From positions 8,480,335 to 8,544,334 of the forward strand of contig OZ026601.1 in the NCBI GenBank assembly GCA_964020085.1: a stretch of 64,000 bases of DNA. Direction: 5' to 3'. The notes beneath the pieces were generated by a model. The model made no database searches and was not told where the DNA came from. It saw only the letters and a list, made by a program, of their open reading frames with translations. Origin of the DNA: Micromussa lordhowensis (lineage: Eukaryota > Cnidaria > Anthozoa > Scleractinia > Lobophylliidae). Positions 38,038 to 48,897 of the stretch are shown here, in pieces (the first letter of the stretch is position 1; each line of letters opens with the position of its first letter). The position numbers and the translations under genes are program-made.

Positions 38038-39331
38038 TTACTCTCGGTACACGTCGTAAATGACCGTCTTGTTGGTATTGATTTCTAGCAGATTTTCAAA
38101 TTCTCCGCAGATTAGCACAGTCAGGTTCACGCCTGGATTTTGACCAAAACGAATGACAATACTAGTCTCTCCTGTCTGTACTGGGTTCAATACATGACTG
38201 CCGGAAAGTCCATTGGCTGTGTTATCAAATACGAACATAGTACAATTTTTCTCTCGACCCCAGTCCTCTGCTCTCACCATGTTGCCTTTTCTCTTGGTCA
38301 GACACTCGGTGGCCTGTAGAAACCGATGATAGCCTCTCAGATCTTTGTTGCTGTTGACATGATTTAACTCTAAGGTTCTGTAAGGGTACTCTTCTCCTCT
38401 CACCAACTGTTTAATGCTTGTGATATTAAAGGCCTTGTAGGAAAAGGAAAAGGCATATTTGGTTACGCTACCGTTGAACGCTGTCTGATCCATCAAACAC
38501 CCCACCAATCGGTTAGGGAATTGATTGTGAAAGATGTTGTGAGCCCCAAAGACTTGACTGTCACCGGCATGATTGTAGGTCCTGATTTCTCTTCATACCA
38601 CTGAATAAGTCACCTTTTTAGAACCTGTAAGCTGAGTCATTAATTTCTGTACACTGAAGGTTCTACTTTCTTTTGACACAAAAACAGGGTGACTTTTGGA
38701 TCATCGGCGGTAATGTCTCGAACGTGTCTAGCTCCCCCATGTGTCTGGCTCCAGATCTCGTGACTGTTCAAGTACATTTGAATTTGTATCTGTACACCTG
38801 GTATTAAGAGTTTGCTAAGGTTAAACACTTCCAAGTAGGGTTTAAACCTTAAAATAACTCCTCTGGCAAAGCTACGTTATCTTCATGACCCACGTTCAGC
38901 TGGTTCGCCGTTAAGGCATTTTAGGACTGGTCTCTAATGGTCAAACCATTAAACCATCCTTCAGGCTTAAGAATCATTGCTACATCATCTCGATCATTGT
39001 TTAAGACAGTATCAATAAACGACTTGTGGTGATAAGTGTCCGTTTGTGGACTAATCAAAGTGCCGTTCAAACGCACATTGATCTGTTCGAAAATGGCATG
39101 TGCTATGTTATTGCAGAGGCTGACTTGGGTGGCTTCCACAATGTTGTCATTGTTGTCCACTGATCAGTCTTAAATCCAGTTCAAAGTAGCTGTTACTCCA
39201 ATCGAGGAAATCTTCCTGCGGATCGATTTGAAAGTCAATGGGGTGAGCCCCAGTGGTGAAAGGGTTGATAGGAACGACCGTGAAGCCGTCAAACTTAAAT
39301 CAGTCGGCGGCACATCAAACAGATCTAACAT
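38038..39331 (-). pseudogene. Major capsid protein, multiply frameshifted (Polinton 2)
   Basis: The remains of a double-jelly-roll capsid gene read through at least four frame changes from ATG at 39331 (MLDLFDVPPTDLSLTASR). Segments seen: 39160-38921 (IVEATQVSLCNNIAHAIFEQ), 38834-38640, and 38508-38038 with the conserved end (AEDWGREKNCTMFVFDNTAN ... GVNLTVLICGEFENLLEI). This belongs to the Polinton capsid family often annotated in invertebrates as F54H12.2-like. It is only distantly similar to the capsid protein of Polinton 1, which supports two separate lineages. Confidence 0.85.
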
Positions 39332-39548
39332 TGGATTTTTAACGCCAGCTGAACGAGCATGTGTGATTAATAGTCCATTTCCAAGTTACTTAAACCCTCT
39401 CTTTCATAGCGAGACCTGGTGCACAACCATTCATATGAAAACGAGTTTAATTTGCATGAGAATGAAATCTCATTTTCATATGAAAGGATGAGCACCAGGA
39501 CTCGCTTTGAGAAAGAGGCTAAAGGTAATTCGGAAATGGCCTATTGAG
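39332..39548. other. Spacer with short inverted repeat
   Basis: Contains a foldback CTTTCATAGCGAGACCTGGTGC...GCACCAGGACTCGCTTTGAG with an inner TTCATATGAAA pair (39411-39520), probably a tiny MITE between the core-like gene and the capsid gene. Otherwise empty. Confidence 0.45.
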
Positions 39549-39986
39549 TCATCGTCTTCGTCTTCTCCTTTTTGCTTTCAAGGCAATCTTTACCCAACGA
39601 TAGTCAGGTAAGTGTGGTGTGCTCATAAACAGAGAACCCCCTTTATACACTCTCCGTGTCTTAGGTCTGTTGTTGTAGTTAGGTAATCGGTGCACACGTC
39701 TTGAGTAAATTGGAATCATTTTAAAATCCAAACAGATCTTTACGAACTTTTTTTTCACGGCTATATTTAGTTCTTCCGCTGTTTTCCTCTTCAAAGTCTT
39801 TTTCGCTGCAGTGAGACCTCCTTTCCAATTAACGCTTTTGCCTTTGACGCCCTCTTTTAAACCTTTCATACCCGCTAACGCGACATATTTTAATATAGCG
39901 GGTCCTACAGCTTGAATGGTTTTCCATACTGTGCCTGCTAATCCATAACCATCCTGCTTTCTACGAAATTCTGGATGAAATCGCAC
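39549..39986 (-). CDS. Minor virion protein, basic, with hydrophobic N-terminal helix (Polinton 2)
   Basis: 145 aa, intact frame. After MRFHPEFRRKQDGYGLAG comes an amphipathic/hydrophobic helix (TVWKTIQAVGPAILKYVALA), a Gly/Lys-rich linker, KRKTAEELNIAVKKKF, a middle with IPIYSRRVHRLPNYNNR, and a poly-Arg end. The layout is like adenovirus pVI/pX-type proteins: a membrane-active helix plus a DNA-binding tail. It abuts the penton gene. Confidence 0.55.
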   Translation of the reverse strand: MRFHPEFRRKQDGYGLAGTVWKTIQAVGPAILKYVALAGMKGLKEGVKGKSVNWKGGLTAAKKTLKRKTAEELNIAVKKKFVKICLDFKMIPIYSRRVHRLPNYNNRPKTRRVYKGGSLFMSTPHLPDYRWVKIALKAKRRRRRR

Positions 39987-41021
39987 TAATCCGCTTCCGA
40001 TGATACTTTCTTGAAATGAAATGTCACTGTAGTCACACCGTCTCCAAACTCTGTTAAAGCACTACTTGCTTCGGCCACTTGCACTTGAATTATGTTGAGT
40101 AATTCTTTACGCAGCGGTATATAATGCATATGAGTCGGTTCAAAGTAGTAGCTACCATTTTCCCTTTCGCTCGTAATTGAGTTTCGGATAAAATCTGTTA
40201 CTTTATTTCCCAATACATTACTAGCTCCTACGTCCGAGTACACATAGAGTGAACGCACGGAAGGACCGAATACATTGTTAAACGCATAGTCCAAATTAAT
40301 ACATCGCCCACTCACTACCAAACTCAAGCGAATATAATCCATCAATCTTCCGTCTCCAAATCGAGGAATAATCAAGTATTTATTCGAATGACCGTCCGCC
40401 GTAAAATAGGAGGTAATGTCTGTGGTTGCAGGTATTTCGGGACCATTTAATTTTATGCTTAGGTTAGGTCCTTACTTGACAGCAAACTGAGGATCGGACT
40501 GAAACCAACCCATTTCGGAGGCTAACGTTTTATGAATCCATATACCAGGATATTTGGAACCGCCCTTAATCGACGATAGTTGTACTCTGGAGGTATCAAT
40601 GGTGATATCATTGTCTCCCACAATAAACTCGGGGTAAAACACTTTATCGCCAGTAGGTGATCCTGTTAGCCAATAAGGATACAGTTTCTCTTCAAGGATA
40701 GTCTTTTGTATATGTTTCACTAAACCTTTGAGAAAGGCGTGTCCTGTCATGACAGATAAGTCTACATGTTGCTTGATATGGGGTAATTTAACATCGGTTT
40801 CTAAGCCGATTTTGTTCGTCGTGTTGTTTTTTTGAACATAATAACACGTTATAGAAAATAACGTCAAGTCTTCTCTTAACCAAGTAGGTAATGCGTTTTG
40901 GGGGTCTGGGACCGAGATACTCGCTCGCTAACGCCACTTTCCAGTCTCCCTCGTCCAAACGGATCACTTTTGATAGTCTGACTTTAAAATTGTTGTTCAC
41001 AGTGTTTGGAAATTCAGCCAA
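39986..41021 (-). pseudogene. Penton-like minor capsid protein, broken (Polinton 2)
   Basis: It starts MAEFPNTVNNNFKVRLSKVI at 41021. A frame change lies in the overlap at about 40870-40790. The second frame runs from there to 39986 with one in-frame TAA at 40472-40474; upstream of the stop is GSKYPGIWIHKTLASEMGWF and downstream GDGRLMDYIRLSLVVSGRCI. Its beta-rich composition and position between core and integrase genes mark it as the Polinton penton protein. Confidence 0.75.
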
Positions 41022-41059
41022 GCTGCTATGACTTGATAAAGTGAGGTAAAAGTCGTCTT

Positions 41060-41991
41060 TTATGATGATTTAAATTGATCTTTCGCTATCCAGCTGTTAT
41101 ACTTGTTTGGCCAACCTTTCCAATTCACCAAGACTTTATTGCCTTTCCGTTTCGCAATCTTTTCAATTCTAAAGATATCGTCATCCCTGACGTTGACTTT
41201 TTGTAAATCCTGCTCGTAAAAAGTGCCTTCCATAGGTGTGCCATCCCACTCTTCCACTTTGTAAGCAGGAATAGTTTCTTTGTTGGCTTGTCTCACCACA
41301 AACACTTCTTCCATCCAACCGGGTAAATAACCTTTCTTGAACGGTCACCTGGTCTGGAGCCATTTTAATACTCCGAAGATAAGAACGATTGTAACCTGCC
41401 ACCAATTTGGGTAAAACAGGCACAAAATTGAGGCTGTTTTTGGTAGTGAAATAGCGGTACAAACGTTGTTTTAACGTGCGGTTAAATCTTTCCACGACAC
41501 TAGCTTTCGTATCACCACTGGTACTAAAATGATGGATACCATAACGAGACATTAAATTCTGAAATGTTGTATGTAAAACTCCTTTCCATCATCTGTCTTT
41601 AATTGAATGGGGGTTCTTCTCAAAGGCTTCTGTGACCGCTTGACCTGTCTTGTTTTTAATCGGTTGCACCCACACAGGTTTTGAAAACACATCGATCACT
41701 GTAAGCAAGTACTTGTAACCTCTATTGTATTTAGAAATGTTCGTCACTTCAATCAGATCACCTGGCCATTGTTCGTCGATGTTGAACACTTTGACAGGGA
41801 GTGTAGGGAACTTGCCCCTCCGTGGTTTATGGAGCGTGTAACCTAATTTTTTTTTCTAAAATTCGTTTGGCACGCTTGATTGAAATACCATTGTTTTTAG
41901 AAAACCGTTGAATGCCTCCGTAACTTCCAGAGTTCTCAGGATCATGATACTGTTCTAACAAGGCTTTGTCTGTCTTTTTTAAATTTTCCAT
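41060..41991 (-). pseudogene. Retroviral-type integrase with chromodomain, broken (Polinton 2)
   Basis: The start ATG is at 41991 (MENLKKTDKALLEQYHD). Helix-turn-helix/zinc-like N-terminal sequence follows, then the core at 41789-41589 (IDEQWPGDLIEVTNISKYNR, with the first catalytic Asp). A region holding the second Asp is damaged, then 41552-41181 (GDTKASVVERFNRTLKQRLY, catalytic Glu) and a chromodomain at 41314-41060 (RIEKIAKRKGNKVLVNWKGW). At least three frame changes. Confidence 0.82.
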
Positions 41992-42235
41992 ACTTTAAAA
42001 ACACAATTGGACCAGTCGCAAACCGTTTCTCTCGAATGGGCAAGTACTTCTGAAATACATCGGGCTGTTTTTGTAACCAACATATATAGATGACAAAGCG
42101 AAATACATTTTTATCAACCCCTGTTTGATCAAACACTTCGACAGGATCCGGGGCAATAGTGTCAGGGATTTTTATATCTTGTCCCCTTCCTTGTAAATTC
42201 TTCTGCATTTGTCTAGCGAAGTAAAGCACATCCAC
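41942..42235 (-). CDS. Hypothetical protein overlapping the integrase start (Polinton 2)
   Basis: 97 aa, MDVLYFARQMQKNLQGRGQD..., with an alpha-helical middle (VDKNVFRFVIYICWLQKQPD). It overlaps the integrase 5' end by about 50 bp in another frame. No family recognised. Confidence 0.4.
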   Translation of the reverse strand: MDVLYFARQMQKNLQGRGQDIKIPDTIAPDPVEVFDQTGVDKNVFRFVIYICWLQKQPDVFQKYLPIREKRFATGPIVFLKYGKFKKDRQSLVRTVS

Positions 42236-42367
42236 TCATCATTACACATGATGTCAGAATGAAATCACTTTTATTAGACCTGACTTTTAATTTTACAACA
42301 GTATAACGTGATTGGCTAACTATAAAACGTACAATCTAAGGGTTCTTCCTCGATTTGTTTTTTAATG

Positions 42368-43169
42368 TCATTCCAATTGTCTTCTAATCTTTTTTAAAGC
42401 TCTTTTTTGTTCTTTCACATCTAGGGTTAAACGTGCCATTTTTAAACATAGTTCCTGGTAATGTGTTTTAGCCCAACGGACATGTTCCTCCACCAGTCGG
42501 TCAGCTAGTTTATCTCCTAAGATAAAGGGTTCCAGCAACGCTCTCAAAGCTTCTCTCTCTTCAAACATTAAAAAGTCATCCGTATGATGGACAAGACACG
42601 TGTGTCTTGCGTCAAGCACGGGTTTGGAGCAGGGGATAAATTTAAATGCACGCTCTGCTTGATCGTATCGGACTTGATACCTATGACGGTCAAACAAAAA
42701 GACGCGATGACTCGTTTTCATTCTTTCGAGGATCAGTCCGCCCCAGTCCGGTCTCCTCACAACCACATTGAATGCATGAACGGTATGTTCATTGTCTGCG
42801 TAAAAGAAATCATGATCCAGCAACACAATGTCAACTTCTTTACTTTCTGGCACATGTTTGTCAAACTGTTCTACTTCAAGCGACGTCAGACTCTTGATCA
42901 GTACTTTCACATCTTTTGAGTTGGTGTAAAAAGTCATGCTGTTGTTCTTTAACTTTTTTGAGCTTCTCCAAAAAAGGAGTCCGGGCCTCTTCAATTTCTA
43001 TAAAATTACGTTCAATACCGTAAAAGTCTAGTTGGGTTCTTTCCCTAGCACCCAAGACAGCTTTCAAGTGAGGAACACAAACGGTAGTCATCTCCCAAGG
43101 TTTCATCTTGAAAAATGATGTGTTGTGTCTTTTAAATACGTTTATATGCCTATTTTCATAACCAATCAA
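42368..43169 (-). pseudogene. Coiled-coil protein of unknown function, one frameshift (Polinton 2)
   Basis: Reading starts at 43169 (MIGYENRHINVFKRHNTSFF; a later Met, MKPWEM, is also possible) and shifts frame near 42930. It continues to 42368 with VDIVLLDHDFFYADNEHTVH and a C-terminal Lys/Arg/Glu coiled coil. About 265 residues in all. No family recognised. Last minus-strand gene before the divergent promoter region. Confidence 0.5.
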
Positions 43170-43371
43170 CGTGTAGTTTAAGCGTCAGTGACATCTACTG
43201 ACTAGTGAAAAACGAGATTAGGCGTCTTTGCCTAAACTTGTCTATTTTCCATATCCAATCAGCTTCAAGTTTGAGCGTTACTTTTTCTGAAAACCAATGA
43301 GAAATAAGATTGAGCGTGGTTTAGTGACTACTTAAAAGACTCGTCCATTTTCACTTTTTATCAGTTTGATC
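43170..43371. promoter_or_regulatory. Divergent intergenic region with CCAAT boxes (Polinton 2)
   Basis: Between the minus gene starting at 43169 and the plus gene starting at 43372. It holds CCAAT sites at about 43252-43262 (ATATCCAATCAGC) and 43293-43303 (AAACCAATGAG), with a third overlapping the 5' edge (ATAACCAATCAAC, about 43158). A TTAAAAGA TATA-like site lies near 43331. It mirrors the region upstream of PolB (45434-45698). It is probably a bidirectional promoter. Confidence 0.45.
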
Positions 43372-43584
43372 ATGACGTCTTTTTCGCCTGCTTCACCTGT
43401 TCCACATTCTCAGGAGCAAGACAAGAACACAAAGATGTCCGTGCCAGAAAAAAGAAACTCGACGTTTTTGAATCCGTGGCATCCCGACGCCATCCCGCCC
43501 ATTACGCCGGACTACCCACATCTCGTGAATCCCACCGGTGAATTTGGACCGGAGAGTTACAACAATAACTGGTGGTTGTTGTAG
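43372..43584 (+). CDS. Small Pro-rich hypothetical protein (Polinton 2)
   Basis: 70 aa from MTSFSPASPVPHSQEQ, Pro/Asn-rich with an aromatic end (SYNNNWWLL). No family recognised. First gene of the plus block. Confidence 0.4.
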   Translation: MTSFSPASPVPHSQEQDKNTKMSVPEKRNSTFLNPWHPDAIPPITPDYPHLVNPTGEFGPESYNNNWWLL

Positions 43585-43673
43585 TGGTGTTCGCTTCTAT
43601 CGAAGCGCTTTATTCCATGTGCATCTAACAAAGCATATGCTTGTATCGTTACTCCTTTTCTAGCTTACGACAG

Positions 43674-43794
43674 ATGACCAACCGTTGTTAGAAGCCCTAA
43701 ACGACTTCGAGGATGACCTTGTCCTGGCAGAAACCACCGCCGCTTTGGAAGACAGCGCCGCGGCACCTGAAGCAAGCCAGGAGATTCATGTGAG
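43674..43794 (+). pseudogene. Duplicated 5' end of the Polinton 2 PolB gene
   Basis: An ATG at 43674 opens a short frame containing FEDDLVLAETTAALE, nearly the same as FEDDLVLAETADTLE in the true PolB start at 45699; the DNA is also similar. It runs only about 40 codons before losing similarity. This is a partial tandem duplication of the gene start and its leader. Confidence 0.6.
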
Positions 43795-44019
43795 TTATGG
43801 GATACATTGCCGATCGAACTTCAAGAACTTATAGTCACGTTTGTTAGAAAACAGTGTGCTCCCGAGCGTCAAACCTTGAATCAAGAAGCGAAACATTATG
43901 TGTATTTATACAATAGTTGGAACGAAACGAGGTATCGCGGTCCGATTAAGAGTGAAACCGTCAAATCTTTACTTAGTAATAAGATAAGACATGTTTTTAC
44001 GCCTATTATCAAACCATGA
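43795..44019 (+). CDS. F-box-like small protein 1 (Polinton 2)
   Basis: About 74 residues opening LWDTLPIELQELIVTFVRKQ. The LPxELxxxI pattern is the start of an F-box, the motif that docks SKP1 in SCF ubiquitin ligases. A charged C-terminus follows. There is no obvious ATG in frame, so it may be spliced or a remnant. Two similar openings follow at 44200 and 44565. Confidence 0.35.
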   Translation, partial: LWDTLPIELQELIVTFVRKQCAPERQTLNQEAKHYVYLYNSWNETRYRGPIKSETVKSLLSNKIRHVFTPIIKP

Positions 44020-44199
44020 GTGGACGAACGAAACGCTTCTACTTAGGCAGGAAGCTCGCTGAGGCAGAAACATCTCTCGAGCGAGCTAAAGAAGTATGTG
44101 ATCGCTATCCTTTAGAGGTTGATTTTGTTTGTCGCAAACGGATTGAATTTAAACGCATGTTTGAAAGGACAGACCAATGATGGGTGGTTTTTTTATTTG

Positions 44200-44550
44200 T
44201 AGACTTATTGGGATGTATTACCTAAAGAGATTCAAGCGTAAATCCTTTCTCTGGCCGTGTGGCAGCAAATTCGAGAGAGACGAAAACGTTTTGGACCGCT
44301 TCATAAAGAACTGCTTGATTATGTAACATTGAAAAACATCTGGGGGCGTGGCGGCGTTAGAATGGTCGCACCGTCTGTTTATGAATGGAATTTAGTCCAC
44401 GGGATTTATACTCTTAAGGAAATGATTGGAGTCCCTAATGACGATCTTTTTATTTACGGTTATTTTTGGAGTCGCACTAAAAAGGATAGAGTACTTTTAG
44501 GTTTTAAGTATCAAGAAGTCATAGAACGTGTCCTAAGAGATTATCCTTAA
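44200..44550 (+). pseudogene. F-box-like small protein 2, one stop (Polinton 2)
   Basis: It opens YWDVLPKEIQA, then an in-frame TAA (near 44240), then AVWQQIRERRKRFGPLHKEL and ends WSRTKKDRVLLGFKYQEVIE... The preceding TTTTTTTATTTGTAG looks like a splice acceptor. It is paralogous to its neighbours in the first line only. Confidence 0.35.
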
Positions 44551-44555
44551 TTTTT

Positions 44556-44969
44556 ATGTTTAGCGTTACTGGGACATGTTACCTGAAGATCAAACAATAC
44601 ATCCTTACTTTGAAACAACGTCAAGAAATACACGATGTGATTAATCGACCTTTAAAACAAGCTTTATATAGAGAAATCAAACTCTGCGGCAATGTGTTAG
44701 ATTTAATTCAAACCGAACGGAGTTCACCTCGTATCCAAAAGTTATCGTTAAATTTTGGTTTTTCAAAGGAAAAAATGAAATATCGTCAGCCAGACTTTGT
44801 TTGTCCTTTTTATTGTAAGGGTAAACGTTATTGGTACTATGATATATACATCTCTGTCAGGTATTTAAATCGGCCTCTTTCGTGTCATTATCATTTGGGT
44901 AAAAGTTTTGAAGGAGCCGTGACAAAATTGAAGTCTGTTTGGAATCTTTTTTTAAAATTTTTTACCTAA
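44556..44969 (+). CDS. F-box-like small protein 3 (Polinton 2), possibly frameshifted
   Basis: A 137-codon frame encoding a basic protein (LKQRQEIHDVINRPLKQALY; FVCPFYCKGKRYWYYDIYIS). Near its start another frame reads YWDMLPEDQ, related to the two upstream ORFs, so the real start may be in that frame with a shift soon after. The 5' boundary TTTTTATGTTTAG again resembles an acceptor. Function unknown. Confidence 0.35.
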   Translation: MFSVTGTCYLKIKQYILTLKQRQEIHDVINRPLKQALYREIKLCGNVLDLIQTERSSPRIQKLSLNFGFSKEKMKYRQPDFVCPFYCKGKRYWYYDIYISVRYLNRPLSCHYHLGKSFEGAVTKLKSVWNLFLKFFT

Positions 44970-45169
44970 GCGTAGACGTTACTTGTACTATAGGATTAAT
45001 GTTAGTGTAGTTAGGATAGGTAAAGAAGCTGTGACTCGTTTAACTAAAATCGTTTGCTTTTCACACAGTTATGAAATCCTCATGTCATTTTAAAACAATG
45101 CAAGCAAAAACGTCTGGTCTGCAAGTTGACGAGACCAATATATGTATTGTTTTTAATATTGTAATAAAC
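44970..45169. other. Short non-coding spacer (Polinton 2)
   Basis: Between the third F-box-like ORF and the small minus gene. Nothing recognised. Confidence 0.4.
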
Positions 45170-45433
45170 TTAAGTTGACATGATATTACGAAACGTTTGA
45201 AAGGCTTGTTGTTTGTTTCCTTGTTTTCCTACTTCCCATCCTTTAATAAAGGTTTCTGTACAGTTCCCCACATTTGACATTTGGGGTAAATTTATATCGT
45301 CCAGAGTTAACATACGGTCTGCCACATAGTCGCGATACTTGTCCAACTCCTCTGTCAATGACACGAGTTCAGTCTTGATCACTGTCGCCATCGTTGATTC
45401 AATGAGTCTGTTGAACTTTGGTTCTTGTTCCAA
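45170..45433 (-). CDS. Small hypothetical protein (Polinton 2)
   Basis: 87 codons; the likely start is the internal Met at 45391 (MATVIKTELVSLTEELDKYR). Helical, with FIKGWEVGKQGNKQQAFQTF near the end. No family recognised. It is transcribed divergently from PolB. Confidence 0.4.
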   Translation of the reverse strand: MEQEPKFNRLIESTMATVIKTELVSLTEELDKYRDYVADRMLTLDDINLPQMSNVGNCTETFIKGWEVGKQGNKQQAFQTFRNIMST

Positions 45434-45698
45434 AATAACAATGGGGTTTTCGTAAGTTCCCTGTCCGATGATGATGAATGATTGAAAAAGTATATAAAAC
45501 TTTACGGAATTTATAGTAAAAAACGACGCTTAAGTTAGATGTTGATTGGTTAAAATTACATCCCACGCTCAAACTAAACATTGATTGGATATGAAAAGGC
45601 AAGGTCGTTCAAACTAAGTGTTGACACTCATGCTGATTGGTTTGTTGATGTTATAAAACAACACTGAATTTACTTCGTTGCTCATTTCCTAGAGTACG
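45434..45698. promoter_or_regulatory. Divergent promoter of PolB with TATA and ATTGG boxes (Polinton 2)
   Basis: TATAAA at 45652-45657 lies 42 bp before the PolB ATG, a normal distance for a TATA box with a short leader. Three ATTGG (inverted CCAAT) sites lie upstream (near 45543, 45584 and 45636). A second TATA-like TATATAAAA near 45490 could serve the minus gene. Confidence 0.55.
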
Positions 45699-46789
45699 AT
45701 GGACGATCAGACCTTGTTAGAATTTGTACGAATTTGAGGATGACCTTGTCCTAGCAGAAACCGCTGACACCTTGGAACGTCAGTTTATTTTTCAAGAACA
45801 GTTGGGGGGTAGTGCCACGGCGCAGGAACCCGGCCGGTTTGAATTTACACTTAACCCGTACGTGGATAGACCTACCGAAACCCTGGGGGTGCACGAACGT
45901 ATTTACACCACACAGCTGCGTCAACATGGTCAGTTTATTCCTCAATAAAATTTAAATCAAGCCTTGACGGAAGCCCTTTACCGTACGTTGCAACACCTAA
46001 TTCATAGGGATAACATTCCTGACAACGATTACGTCTATTTTGGGGTTGGCTCAAACCGGATTAACCACGCCTACGAGTATCAGCGTTTAAAAGCGTCCGA
46101 ATGGATGGCTGGAGGGGGTCGCGTCAATGGTATTTTAGAGCAATTGGCACGTATCCTCAACGCGAACGAACAATTTAAAATGGACGACTCGTTTCAGTCG
46201 GCGTTTGTCCATGTACGTCCCCTCCCCCCCCCCCCTCCCCGGCAAGGTCATGGAAAGCGTAAAATGAAACCGGGACACCGTCACCCCGAAACGTTTAAAC
46301 GGATCAAAACCAGTGGCATCGCAATAAACAACAAAGATGACTTGTGTGCCGCCCGAGCCATCGTGACGGCCAAAGCCGAAACCGATGGACCCCCCCCCCC
46401 CCCATTAGAAAAAGTGTAGAGAAGGACGTCCCATTCAGTACGAAGAAGCCTTATTACTTCATCATGAAGCCGATGTCCCCTTTGGTCCGTGCGGCTATCC
46501 CGAATTAGAAAAATTCGCGAAAGCTCCATCGCTCTACGACTACCAATTGGTTTTGGTCGATGAGACGCGTGGTTACAAAGTCTCGGTCTTCGAACCACCC
46601 CAGGAGAAACAGCTGGTCCTCCTATACAACGAGTACATTAAAGAGACACAGTGATATAAATAATTCCGCTACAAATTCCCATATTGAACTAGATAATAAT
46701 TGCCAAGTTCATCCAAAAACTCCGACAGATTTACCTAATAGATTTTCAAGTAGCGCACAGGTGCAGCCAAATTTGTGTATTCCAGTAAC

Positions 46790-47746
46790 TAGAGGATTTA
46801 AAATTGCTTCTATTAATTTGGCCAGATTGTATAAAAATATTGACCAGCTTAGGATCTATATGCTGTCCAAGACAGTTGATATACTAGCTATTAATGAGAC
46901 TCGTCTTGACAGCTCTATTGAAAAGGGTGACGTCAGTATCCCTGGATATGCCCTTGAAAGGAAAGATAGAAATAGAAATGGGGGTGGTGTGGCCCTCTAT
47001 ATTAGGAGCTCAATAAATTATAAGCGTCTCATTGACCTCCCGGATGATAATATAGAACTGATCAGTATCCAAGTGTCGAAACCGAAAGCAAAACCATTTA
47101 TTGTGTGCACTTGGTATAGGCCTCCAGGGTCCACCACTGAACTGATGAACAGATTTGAAGATGTATTGCAAAAATTGGACTCATATGATATGGAGGTTGA
47201 CATTATCGGTGACTTAAATTGTAATGTTGGTGCAACATCACCATATTGCAGCACTCAAAAACTACTAGTATAGATATCTGTGACAGCTACCAGTATAGGC
47301 AATTAATTGATCAGCCAATACGTATAACACAGCTCACATCATCTATTATTGATTTGTTTTTAACTAATCATCCGTGGAATTTTTCGGACTCCGGAGTCAC
47401 CGATATCGGAATCAGTGATCACTGTCTGGTGTATGCAATAAGAAAGATTTGTATCCCCAAATCAAAGCTTGTAACGAGCAGATGCTTTAAAAATTTTATT
47501 CCAGATAGTTTTCGAACTGATTTATCTATGGTCCCGTGGCATCTGATTGAACAGGAGCATAATCCTGACATTGCTGATAGCCATGCACCACTAAAGAAGA
47601 AGAGAGTGAAAGGAACCTCTTCCCCCTGGATTACTCCAGAGCTAAAAAGGCTAATGTTTCAGAGAGACAAATTCAAAAAATCAGCCTCAAGGTTCACAAC
47701 AGATGGCAATTGGACTTCTTACAAACACATGAAGAATAAAGGTTAA
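46790..47746 (+). pseudogene. LINE APE-type endonuclease
   Basis: Endonuclease signature blocks: KIASINLARLYKNIDQLRIY, DILAINETRLDSS (catalytic Glu), GGGVALYIRSSI, WYRPPGS, DIIGDLNCNV (catalytic Asp/Asn) and SDHCLVYA (catalytic Asp-His). A frame change near 47262 separates the last block. The enzyme would nick target DNA to prime reverse transcription. Confidence 0.8.
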
Positions 47747-47768
47747 TTATGAAATTAAGAATGCTAAA

Positions 47769-48403
47769 ATGAACTATTACAATGCTTTCTTCAAAGATAA
47801 CCGCAGAAACATAAAGAATACTTGGAAAGGAATTAATAGACTAATTGGAAATGAACCTAAATTTAATAAGATAACTCAGCTGGACACTGGGGATACTGTA
47901 AATACTGACCCCATCGAAATCAGTAATATACTCAACACACATTTCTCCAAAATAGGACCTTCCTTAGCCTCTGAAATTAAAGATACATCCAGTAATTTTA
48001 CTGATTATATTACCCCCGCAGAACACATTTATAATTTGGCAAATGTATCATGCTAGGAGGTCTTCAATTTAATTCAGAAAACACCGAGTAATAAAGCCAG
48101 TGGTCTTGATAACATCTCAGCGCGTCTCCTGAAAGAAGCGTCTCCTATAGTTCCTCGCAGTCTAACTTTCATACCATTTCATACCATTTCAAAGAAAATA
48201 TCCGCCGGCATTCCTATCTTAAGGCGTGTAAGTCATTTTATACCATTTGATACTAGAGTAAATATGTACAATGCACTGGTAATTCCATATTTTAATTACT
48301 GTGGCGCTGTATGGGGTAATATCAATAAGGGACTAGCAGACAAACTTCAAAAGCTGCAGAATAGGGCTGCTAGAATTCTCACCTTTTCTAACTATGACGT
48401 TCG
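47769..48403 (+). pseudogene. LINE linker and truncated reverse transcriptase
   Basis: Reads KNTWKGINRLIGNEP and continues in another frame with NKASGLDNISARLLKEA (RT block 1). It then jumps directly to the post-RT region (FDTRVNMYNALVIPYFNYCG ... LQNRAARILTFSNYDV). The catalytic YADD region is missing, an internal deletion of several hundred bases. The BEL element starts at 48404. Confidence 0.7.
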
Positions 48404-48759
48404 TGTAGGTTACAAAACGTCTTTCTTTTTTGTGTATCTCTTGAGTTTTTTGTCTTTAGCCCGCGCGAGTCTGGTAAAGAATTACGCCATTTATATTGTT
48501 GTAATATTATGGTCTGCGCCATGTGCTCGTTCAAAAATTCTTGAGGTGAAAGTTCTTGTCTAGTTCTGTTCGTTTACATGGCCTGAAGTTTTTCACGTTC
48601 CTTCGAGCCTTCAAATCCAGTGAGTATGTTGTTGCTAGTATTTTCATTTTACTTCGTTTTATTTACGCTGATTTCGTTTTTCACAGTTTAACCAGATCCT
48701 TGTAAAGAGTAAACCGAATCTCTCTGGAATAAAACTTATACGAGCATTCAAAGTCTACA
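48404..48759 (+). repeat. BEL 5' LTR
   Basis: 356 bp, TGTAGGTTACAAAACG...AAGTCTACA. Differs from the 3' LTR at three sites (CTTTAGCCC vs CTGTAGCCC, CATGTGCTC vs CATGTACTC, GTTTAACC vs GTTTCACC). Confidence 0.95.
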
Positions 48760-48897
48760 TTTGCGTTAAATGGATGCGCTGGTTTCGCTGGTTATCGTCT
48801 TGGATTTCGTCGATTGTGCCATGGAATTATCCTTTCTTTGATTGATTTGTGTCATCGATAATTTGTTTCTTCGCTTGTGGATCGATTGTGGAGCAAG

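Noticed and set aside
39228..39491. 87-codon plus-strand frame
   Set aside because: Antisense to the capsid gene 5' end and a small hairpin; no motif.
46560..46640. Start of the LINE frame in PolB sequence
   Set aside because: The upstream part of that open frame is out-of-frame PolB DNA; the LINE begins near 46634.
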